Source: Psychrobacter coccoides
GTDB lineage: Bacteria; Pseudomonadota; Gammaproteobacteria; Pseudomonadales; Moraxellaceae
Assembly: GCF_017498085.1 (NCBI RefSeq)
Contig: NZ_JAGBKM010000011.1
Location: 1-64,000, forward strand
Reading direction: 5' to 3'
DNA length: 64,000 nt
Every line of letters starts with the position of its first letter. The stretch's first letter is position 1. A program made the position numbers and the translations under genes. The notes beneath the pieces are model-generated. The model saw only the letters and a list, made by a program, of their open reading frames with translations. It searched no databases and had not been told where the DNA came from. Shown here in pieces: positions 57,378 through 64,000 of this stretch.

Positions 57378-58994
57378 CTAACCAAGCATTTTGGCTTTTT
57401 TGTGTAGGCGATTGGCAGTATCTAAACCAGACAAAATAGCGCCTTCTAACCAAGCAGGAATGTGTGAGCAATGTTCGCCCGTCAGCACGATACGGTTGTC
57501 GATACTACAAAGCGTATCGTAATGTTGATCACGACTAGAGTCACTCCAAATACCATAACATCCTAAAGTCCAAGGAATGCGGTGCCATACTACCGAAGTG
57601 CCCGAGCGGAACTCTTTTGGATACTGTGGATGAATATACTTACCGTAGGCAAGCGCTACATTGATACGCTCTTGCGGCGTCAAGGTATTAAACTTATAAG
57701 AAGTAGCGCCGAAGCCATACGCCCCTAGCAGTACGCCCGTGCCATCTTTAAACATATTGCCGGATGGATAGGAAATTTGTCTGATCGGCATGTCAGTATA
57801 GGTGACACCGCCATAGATCCATTCGTCCTCTTCCCAAAAGCGGCGCTTAAACTCTAACCCTACTTTATAGGAGGTGTCGTAAGGCACTGCTGCCATCGCT
57901 TGTTTCATGGGTTTTGAGACATTGATATCAATCTGGGTCAATACCGTTAGGGGAATATTACAGATACACCAGTCGGCACGTACGGTTTTCATTGGGCCTT
58001 CTGGATTATTGCTATCGACATAATTGACCGTTACGCCACTGTCATCTTGATGAATCTTAGTGACTTTGGCATTGAACTCAATCATATCAGCACATTCACG
58101 GGTGAATGCTTCACCGATTTTTTCCATCCCGCCAACGGGCTGAAACATGGTAGGCTGGTGACCGTAGGTGGTATGCTCACCGTAAATATCCGCCCACATG
58201 CCTGAACTTAATATCTCGCTAATGGGTAGCGGTTTTGAGGGCTGTGCATTTGGCATTAAGCCGCCACCTGGAAAAACACTAAAGCCACGATGCTTGGTCG
58301 TTGCATTACTAGCACGGTAGCGAAAGTCCTTATCAAGGACACCCCAGCCTCGCAAACCTTCTAGCAGTTTTTCTTTATCTTCACTATTGACTGAGCGATC
58401 GAGCCCGCCGACATTTACAGATTTTGATAGCAGCTCAGAGACATGACCTCTGATGTCATTTTTGACATCGCCCAGACGCTGCGGCACCCCATTAAAGTGG
58501 TCAGTACGATGCAAGTAAGCACGGTCGTTGGTCTGAATAAAGGGTTGCAGCTCTACGCCAAACTTTTTGCAGTAGTGAAACACAGCATAATGATGGCTTG
58601 GCAAGCGCCATGGACCACCATTCAAATAGTTACCCTCTTCAAAGTCACAAGTGACCTCTTCGCCGCCAAGCTCAGTATATTTTTCCCCACCGTTTAGCGA
58701 CCAGCAGCGACCACCGCCACGGTTTTGATACTCAAGTACTTTGACATCGTAGCCTGCTTTACGCAGCTCATAGGCGGCAGTTAGGCCGCCAAGACCTGCA
58801 CCAAGGATGACAATACTGGCACCAGGAGGCGCACCTTCTAAGTCCATAGATTCTTTGAAGGTAGATTCTGAGGCAAACCCTAAAGTGGTCATTGCCTGAT
58901 ACATGGCGGTTGCTCCGGCTGTTTTACCGATCATCGAGAGCAGTTGACGCCGTGTGGGTGATTGAAGCATATCTTTCATGTCTTTCATTTCCAT
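57378..58994 (-). CDS. Tat-exported flavin amine oxidase/dehydrogenase
   Basis: A 538-residue monoamine-oxidase-fold flavoprotein. The N-terminus has a twin-arginine signal (SPTRRQLLSMIGKTAG, residues 12-27). FAD is bound by SIVILGAGLGGLTAAYELRKAG near residue 60 and GGRCWSLNG near 93. The C-terminal FAD motif is RIVLTGEHCSHIPAWLEGA near residue 506. The family oxidises amines to imines or aldehydes and ammonia. Location between two c-type cytochromes and Tat export suggest it is a periplasmic dehydrogenase that reduces cytochrome c, as known for nicotine-degrading NicA2, rather than an O2-using oxidase. Substrate unknown. AAAAGGAC precedes the ATG. Confidence 0.92.
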   Translation of the reverse strand: MEMKDMKDMLQSPTRRQLLSMIGKTAGATAMYQAMTTLGFASESTFKESMDLEGAPPGASIVILGAGLGGLTAAYELRKAGYDVKVLEYQNRGGGRCWSLNGGEKYTELGGEEVTCDFEEGNYLNGGPWRLPSHHYAVFHYCKKFGVELQPFIQTNDRAYLHRTDHFNGVPQRLGDVKNDIRGHVSELLSKSVNVGGLDRSVNSEDKEKLLEGLRGWGVLDKDFRYRASNATTKHRGFSVFPGGGLMPNAQPSKPLPISEILSSGMWADIYGEHTTYGHQPTMFQPVGGMEKIGEAFTRECADMIEFNAKVTKIHQDDSGVTVNYVDSNNPEGPMKTVRADWCICNIPLTVLTQIDINVSKPMKQAMAAVPYDTSYKVGLEFKRRFWEEDEWIYGGVTYTDMPIRQISYPSGNMFKDGTGVLLGAYGFGATSYKFNTLTPQERINVALAYGKYIHPQYPKEFRSGTSVVWHRIPWTLGCYGIWSDSSRDQHYDTLCSIDNRIVLTGEHCSHIPAWLEGAILSGLDTANRLHKKAKMLG

Positions 58995-59098
58995 GTCCTT
59001 TTGGTATGACGTTCAGTTATTATGGTTTGTCTTTTTATTTACCGTTATGTCAGTGACCCTAAATTTTATTATCAAATCATTTTTAGCAAAAACTTGTC

Positions 59099-60538
59099 TT
59101 ATTGATGACGTCTACTGCGTACAATAGCCCGAATAATAAAGAAGACGATGACAAGGGCGACAATAATACCGATAACTGCCAGTAGGCCTGCGTATTTGAT
59201 CAAAAACGGTCTTTGGTCTACGCCCACTGCGATACGATTGACATCAGCTGCATCCACATCACTACTGGTCAAACCACCGAAGTTGATGCGGACATAGTTG
59301 GCGATACTGGCCACTTGCTCGTCATTTAGCTCATCAGCAAACCCTGGCATGATGGGCGAGGTATTGGTACTGCCTTCTATCCCGTGCAAAATCATATTGA
59401 CTAACGCATCAGGTTTTTCACGGCGAATACTACTTAAACCGACGATAGGCGAGTACTGAGCATCAGGCTGACCATAACCATCAACGCCATGACAGCTGGC
59501 ACAGGTGGCCAAATATAAAGCTTCAGGTGAGTGACTACCATTCGCTACCTCTGCTTTAGCCTCAGCCAAATATCTCTTTTGGGCGACCAAATCATGAGTG
59601 ATTGACTCATTTATTGGACTGGGTAAGCGTGAGGCATCGACTGCAGTGACCTTATCATCCGTCTGAATGGCAGGCACTGCTTTTAGGTAAGAAGCAATGG
59701 CTCCTAAGTCCTCATTCTTTAGGTAGCGAGTACTGTGAGCGACGGCCTCTCCCATAGGACCACCAGCAAAGGCGCGTTGATCAAGCTCACCGGTACGTAA
59801 ATAAGTGACAATATCTTGCTCGCTCCAACTGCCGATACCGCTAGATTTATCAGGGGTAATATTTGGTGCATACCATGACCCAAGTGGTGCTCCTGATAAA
59901 TACTTACTGGTATCAAAGCCCATCGTACTATTACGTGGTGTATGACAAGTACCACAATGCCCCAAAGTATCCACTAAATACTCACCACGTTGCTGGGTTT
60001 CAGTTAGACCCTCACGTGGGGTGGTAGCAGGTATATTAAGCACATTCCAGCCCAGCATGAGCGTGCGAATATTAAAGGGAAAGGGTAGATCCGTTTTATA
60101 ATCGGGTGCCTGATCATAGACGGGTACTGTCTGCAGATAAGCAAATAGCGCACTAATGTCTTCATCAGTCATACTATTGTAAGAAGGGTAAGGCATGGCT
60201 GGATATAGCATGTGATCAGGCGCACGTCCTTTTTGCAGCGCCTTTTTTAGATCTGCTTCAGTATAGTTGCCAATACCATAACGTTTAGAGGGGGTAATAT
60301 TGGTGGCATAGATACTGCCCATAGGGGTTTCGATGGCTACACCGCCGGTATAGTCTTCACGGTGGCATGCCATACAGTCGGCGGCACGTGCAATATATGC
60401 CCCCTTATTGACCAAATCACTATTGGCTGGGCTGACATTGGGTAAGTTCGCACTAGGAACACTTGCACCTTGAGCCATTGCGGCGCTAGAGGTGATACCG
60501 ATGGCAAGCATCGACAACATCACAGAGAGTGGCTTCAT
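59099..60538 (-). CDS. Membrane-anchored three-haem cytochrome c (AdhB-like)
   Basis: A 479-residue exported cytochrome with three haem motifs: CMACH at residues 55-59, CGTCH near 200 and CASCH near 345. The signal peptide ends AMA-Q near residue 22. One C-terminal helix (LLAVIGIIVALVIVFFIIRA) should anchor it in the inner membrane facing the periplasm. The three-domain layout matches the cytochrome subunit of alcohol/aldehyde dehydrogenase complexes, which passes electrons to quinone or oxidase. I place the start at MKPLSV (60538), with GAGGATATT upstream, not at 60574. It is first in the unit with the amine oxidase (104-base gap) and the lipoprotein cytochrome. Confidence 0.92.
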   Translation of the reverse strand: MKPLSVMLSMLAIGITSSAAMAQGASVPSANLPNVSPANSDLVNKGAYIARAADCMACHREDYTGGVAIETPMGSIYATNITPSKRYGIGNYTEADLKKALQKGRAPDHMLYPAMPYPSYNSMTDEDISALFAYLQTVPVYDQAPDYKTDLPFPFNIRTLMLGWNVLNIPATTPREGLTETQQRGEYLVDTLGHCGTCHTPRNSTMGFDTSKYLSGAPLGSWYAPNITPDKSSGIGSWSEQDIVTYLRTGELDQRAFAGGPMGEAVAHSTRYLKNEDLGAIASYLKAVPAIQTDDKVTAVDASRLPSPINESITHDLVAQKRYLAEAKAEVANGSHSPEALYLATCASCHGVDGYGQPDAQYSPIVGLSSIRREKPDALVNMILHGIEGSTNTSPIMPGFADELNDEQVASIANYVRINFGGLTSSDVDAADVNRIAVGVDQRPFLIKYAGLLAVIGIIVALVIVFFIIRAIVRSRRHQ

Positions 60539-60669
60539 AATATCCTCATATAGCTGGCATATAGTGGCTATCAAAATTAAAAAAAGTAATATAAAACAAT
60601 CATAAAAGCTTAAATATCACTCAATATAAAATTCGCTTTTATGGCGCCGTGGTATAAGTTGATAATAGG

Positions 60670-60710
60670 AAGGATGGTAGAGAAGCGATTCTCCCATGTA
60701 CACCATCCTT
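60670..60710. repeat. Stem-loop, 9-bp stem
   Basis: AAGGATGGT (60670-60678) and ACCATCCTT (60702-60710) are perfect inverted repeats, 132-172 bases before the cytochrome start. No T tract on either strand. Confidence 0.5.
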
Positions 60711-61029
60711 GGTATACAAAGTATGGTTATGACTGTTTTATGGTCATGACCTATATTGGTTTATTTTATGCTTTGTAAGTTATCAATATATGCTGGGCTT
60801 TATGGTACTTACTGTTTTTTTAACTTATGTTTACTATTTCTAAGATAAGACTATTTCGCTACTCTTGCTTGATTATTAACTTATTAGCTGTATATATTTA
60901 CAAAAGTTTAAATAACCTACAGAGATGTTGTACAGGTGTCCATTGTTAATATTTTTAAATATATAATAATAAAAAATATTTTTATAAAACAATGTAAAAC
61001 AATGACTTATAGGGTAATAACTAAGATTC

Positions 61030-61065
61030 ACCTTAATTGTGAATAAATATACTCACAATTAAGGT
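61030..61065. repeat. Perfect 13-bp inverted repeat
   Basis: ACCTTAATTGTGA (61030-61042) and TCACAATTAAGGT (61053-61065) are exact inverted copies with a 10-base AT-only spacer except one C. No T tract follows on either strand. It is about 210 bases after the fhs stop codon and about 490 before the cytochrome start. Confidence 0.6.
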
Positions 61066-61275
61066 AGAGATGGATCATGAATTACTGAGTTTGCTGGTTT
61101 TTTTGTATGTACATAAAATATACAAAGATAGAGGCTGTTTTTGGAGATAAAAAGGTTGAATCATAAAATTTAATAGGTAGCAACAGTGAAATGAGAATAA
61201 TTAAAGATAGGGTTGAATATAAGTATTAAATATCGAGAGGGGTAGGCAGCGGAGTACACATGCAAGTAGGCTTAT

Positions 61276-62985
61276 TCAAAATAAACCAATGATATTCCCC
61301 TTGTCATCTAAATCAATATGCTCAGCAGAAGGACGGTTGGGCAGACCGGGCATTTTCATAATAGGACCACAGATCACCACGATAAATCCAGCACCAGATG
61401 AAATACTGATATCACGTACATGAATATCAAAGCCAGTTGGTCGTCCAAGGCGTCTGGTATCATCACTCAAAGAGTACTGAGTCTTGGCGATACATACTGG
61501 CATCTTATCAAGGTTTAGAGCCTCTAAGCGACGTATTTTGGCCATGGCTGAGCGACTGATATCGATGTCATCGGCACCATAGACCTTTTGAGCAATCGTG
61601 CGAATTTTATCAGCAATGCTGTTGTCACTGTCGTAAGCCAAGCGAAATTGGCTAGGTTTATGACTATTATCATTGAGCAGTTTAAGTAAAGTGTTGGCTA
61701 ACTCTTCACCGCCAGCACCGCCTTTTTCCCACACTTGCGTCAGCGCGACTTCTACGCCTCTGGATAGGCAGGCTTGTCGTACCAGATCAATCTCAGCGTC
61801 GGTATCACTGGCGAACTGATTGATGGCAACGACTACGGGCAGTCCATAGACATCTTGCATGTTTTCGATATGCTTCATCAGATTTGGCAGACCTTGCTCA
61901 AGTGCTGGCAAGTCTTCAGTCGTTAGCTCGTCTTTAGCGACCCCACCATTGTATTTCAACGCTCTGATGGTGGCGACGATAACGGCCGCATCTGGCGTCA
62001 GTCCTGACAAGCGACACTTAATGTCACAGAATTTTTGCGCACCAAGATCAGCGCCAAAACCTGCCTCAGTAAGGGTATAGTCGGCCAGATGCATGGCAAC
62101 GCGGGTAGCAATGACAGAGTTACAGCCGTGGGCAATATTGGCAAATGGTCCGCCATGGACGATGGCCGGTGTACCCTCAATGGTTTGTACTAGGTTGGGC
62201 TTGATAGCTTCTTTTAGAAGCACTGCCATAGCGCCATGAGCATTGAGATCTTTGGCATAAATGGGCTGTTTGCGGTGGTTAAAAGCAACTAAAATATTAC
62301 CTAAACGCTGTTTTAAGTCGCTCAAGTCTGTCGCTAAGCAAAAGATAGCCATTACTTCAGAGGCGACAGTGATATCGAAGCCATCTTCACGCATCACACC
62401 GTCTGTGGTTTTGCCAATGCCGCTGATAATATTACGCAGCTGGCGATCATTCATATCCACTGCTCGTCGCCAAAACACTTGTTTTGGGTCGATGTTGAGC
62501 GTATTACCTTGGTAGATATGGTTGTCAATCAGCGCTGCCAATAGGTTATTTGCTGCTCCAATGGCGTGAAAGTCTCCAGTAAAGTGCAGATTGATGTCTT
62601 CCATAGGTAGGACTTGCGCATAACCGCCGCCAGCTGCGCCACCTTTAATCCCAAACACTGGGCCGATGGATGGCTCACGTATGGCAACTGTTGTTCTCTC
62701 ACCGCTTTTTTCTTGCTGATGAATGCGATTTAATGCATCAGCCAGGCCAATCGTAACCGTGGTCTTACCTTCACCAGCGGGTGTTGGGTTGATAGCAGTG
62801 ACCAATATTAATTTGCTTTGCTTGCTTTTAGCCGGCATGGCAAACACATCAGTGGGGTTTATTTTTGCTTTATAATGCCCATAAGGCTCTATATTGACAG
62901 TTGATAAACCAAGCTTTTCAGCAATGAGGGTGATTGATTGTAAGGTGGTATTTTGGGCGATGGTGATGTCGCTAGGTACAGTCAT
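61276..62985 (-). CDS. fhs: Formate-tetrahydrofolate ligase
   Basis: A 569-residue ATP-dependent enzyme forming 10-formyl-THF from formate. The P-loop is AINPTPAGEGKTTVTIGLAD near residue 66. EPSIGPVFGIKGGAAGGGYAQV near 106 and VATIRALKYNGG near 340 are signature stretches. The C-terminus ends IDLDDKGNIIGLF. Length is typical (about 556). ATG at 62985 is preferred to a TTG six bases upstream. It supplies one-carbon units, for example for fmt. Its stop is followed by the long AT-rich spacer; gph lies 56 bases upstream on the same strand. Confidence 0.96.
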   Translation of the reverse strand: MTVPSDITIAQNTTLQSITLIAEKLGLSTVNIEPYGHYKAKINPTDVFAMPAKSKQSKLILVTAINPTPAGEGKTTVTIGLADALNRIHQQEKSGERTTVAIREPSIGPVFGIKGGAAGGGYAQVLPMEDINLHFTGDFHAIGAANNLLAALIDNHIYQGNTLNIDPKQVFWRRAVDMNDRQLRNIISGIGKTTDGVMREDGFDITVASEVMAIFCLATDLSDLKQRLGNILVAFNHRKQPIYAKDLNAHGAMAVLLKEAIKPNLVQTIEGTPAIVHGGPFANIAHGCNSVIATRVAMHLADYTLTEAGFGADLGAQKFCDIKCRLSGLTPDAAVIVATIRALKYNGGVAKDELTTEDLPALEQGLPNLMKHIENMQDVYGLPVVVAINQFASDTDAEIDLVRQACLSRGVEVALTQVWEKGGAGGEELANTLLKLLNDNSHKPSQFRLAYDSDNSIADKIRTIAQKVYGADDIDISRSAMAKIRRLEALNLDKMPVCIAKTQYSLSDDTRRLGRPTGFDIHVRDISISSGAGFIVVICGPIMKMPGLPNRPSAEHIDLDDKGNIIGLF

Positions 62986-63041
62986 ACTCAAGGTCTCGTG
63001 ACAGTCTTAAAGAATTGTAGATAGCATAGCGGCTGATTTAC

Positions 63042-63719
63042 TTATGTGTGTAGTAGGAAAGAAACCAAAGTCACAAAGTCATCAAACGCTTCGGTGGGAT
63101 TGAGTTCACGAATGTCTTGCCCGTAGTTATAGCCATAAGACAGTCCGATAGTATCTATACCAGCCCGCTGTCCTGCCAAAATATCGTTTCTTGAATCGCC
63201 GATCATCACCGCCTTGTCTTGCATGACACCAAGTTTGTCACAGACATATAAAAGCGGTGTCGGATCGGGCTTTTTGGTGGATAGGCTGTCACCGCCCAAG
63301 ACCTCGCTAAACAAGCCCTGCCAACCAAAAGACTGCAAGATTTTGGGGACGAATCGGATTGGTTTGTTGGTCACTAATGCTAGTGTAAAGCCAGCACCAT
63401 GCAGCTTTTGCAGGCCCGTATCGACATCAGGATAGGCGACAGTTTTACTGGTTTCAATATTACTATAGGCCTCTAGAAACAGCTGCTCAGCATGATCCGC
63501 TTCTGCTTGAGTCACCTCACCTGCTAACACTTCTATTTTGCCTACTAAGGCCCGCTCGACCAACATCCTTGAGCCATTACCGACCCAATTGCGTATGGTA
63601 GCGAGAGGGTAGATGTCTTTACCGAGCTGAGCGAGCATGATGTTGGTTGCATCAGCCAAGTCTGGCACGCTATCGATTAGCGTACCATCGAAGTCAAAAA
63701 TCAAAAGCTGCTTATTCAT
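63042..63719 (-). CDS. gph: Phosphoglycolate phosphatase
   Basis: A 225-residue HAD-superfamily phosphatase that clears 2-phosphoglycolate. The nucleophile motif is LIFDFDGTLIDSVPDLADA at residues 5-23. Motif II is LALVTNKP near residue 117. Motif III/IV is KPDPTPLL near 155, with VMIGDSRNDILAGQRAG near 175. A cap domain of about 80 residues lies between motifs I and II. GAGGAAAA directly precedes the ATG at 63719, so I reject the longer start at 63743. It may share a transcript with fhs. Confidence 0.9.
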   Translation of the reverse strand: MNKQLLIFDFDGTLIDSVPDLADATNIMLAQLGKDIYPLATIRNWVGNGSRMLVERALVGKIEVLAGEVTQAEADHAEQLFLEAYSNIETSKTVAYPDVDTGLQKLHGAGFTLALVTNKPIRFVPKILQSFGWQGLFSEVLGGDSLSTKKPDPTPLLYVCDKLGVMQDKAVMIGDSRNDILAGQRAGIDTIGLSYGYNYGQDIRELNPTEAFDDFVTLVSFLLHT

Positions 63720-63851
63720 TTTTCCTCGCACCAGGTTAGTCATTTGTTTTTTTGGTATACATTTGCAGTGTTAAGTGGTTAACCACTATTACCATAGCAC
63801 AGCAAGCCATTAAAACTAACGGTTACTACAGCTGTTTGGCATTATTAGATA

Positions 63852-63992
63852 ACGTATCCATTTTATTTAGTATCGACTATATAGTCAGTTGAAAATAAAA
63901 CTGTTACATAAGTTTAAGCGCTCTACTGGTATAAATTTTACTTGCGTGCTGTATACACAGAGGCTGCGCAAAATTCACCCCAGTAGCGCTAT
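63852..63992 (+). repeat. Dispersed palindromic repeat with its flank module (most complete copy)
   Basis: In order: TATCCATTTTATTTAG, ACTATATAGTC, AGTTGAAAATAAAACTG, then the palindromic core from AGCGCTCTACTGGTA (63917) to CCCCAGTAGCGCT (63990). The same modules recur separately at 491-560, 33549-33567, 42695-42751 and 49261-49316. The rest of 63720-64000 shows no gene. Confidence 0.6.
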
Positions 63993-64000
63993 GTTCTTTT

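Larger units (their letters stand above)
60539..61275. other. AT-rich spacer with two stem-loops upstream of the cytochrome operon
   Basis: 737 bases with no convincing gene, between fhs and the three-haem cytochrome gene (both minus strand). It should hold the fhs 3' region and the promoter of the cytochrome/amine oxidase unit. Clear inverted repeats lie at 60670-60710 and 61030-61065. Confidence 0.5.

Overview
The window is the chromosomal replication-origin region of a gammaproteobacterium. Gene content, gene order and protein style (an rpmH-dnaA junction, paired MntP proteins, a lysM-dprA-tsaC block, moderate GC with AT-rich spacers) point to the Moraxellaceae and most likely Psychrobacter. 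That is an inference from the sequence, not a database match. I recognise no rRNA, tRNA or CRISPR array. The only transposase gene is an IS1-type fragment cut by the left edge.

Layout. (1) 1-8 kb: the IS1-type transposase fragment, a BCCT transporter, then three co-oriented genes for an AGPS-like flavoprotein, a GlpD-type glycerol-3-phosphate dehydrogenase and an FGGY (glycerol-kinase-like) kinase. (2) 8-13.4 kb: a PatB/MalY-type lyase, an AEC permease, a crotonase-family enzyme, a LysE exporter and RlmF. (3) 13.5-15 kb: two tandem mntP paralogues. (4) 15-28 kb: the origin core. dnaA-dnaN-recF-gyrB run leftward and rpmH-rnpA-yidD-yidC-mnmE run rightward. A DnaA-box-rich candidate oriC lies between dnaA and rpmH. 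(5) 27.5-30.2 kb: nrdR, ribD and ribE, with a second DnaA-box cluster between ribD and ribE. (6) 30.3-44 kb: an orphan hybrid histidine kinase, then fmt-rsmB-thrC, lysM-dprA-tsaC, a TIGR01777 epimerase and a metallophosphoesterase. (7) 44-56.6 kb: a cysteine-free HMA-like protein, an HSL-family hydrolase, grpE, dnaK, a small outer-membrane protein, an NfeD/SPFH pair, hemN, an arylamine N-acetyltransferase and comM. (8) 56.6-61 kb: an apparent operon of a three-haem membrane-anchored cytochrome c, a Tat-exported flavin amine oxidase and a lipoprotein cytochrome c. (9) 61-64 kb: fhs and gph.

How parts work together. Nine 14-bp sites matching parS (core GTTTCACGTGAAAC or its central CA/TG variant) are scattered from 11.6 to 42.7 kb on both sides of the origin, six of them inside genes. 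They mark this as the ParB-loading centromere region, although parA and parB are not in the window. The amine oxidase and cytochrome genes look like a periplasmic amine dehydrogenase that passes electrons to c-type cytochromes rather than O2. The kinase, GlpD and AGPS-like genes look like a glycerol-type or ether-glycerol module of unknown substrate.

Non-coding structure is rich: two 169-bp copies of a MITE-like element with TA duplications, a dispersed family of about 80-bp palindromic repeats built round TACTGG...CCAGTA, a 108-bp inverted-repeat element touching an mntP stop codon, several clear terminators, and unexplained 13-bp inverted repeats between recF and gyrB and upstream of the cytochrome operon.
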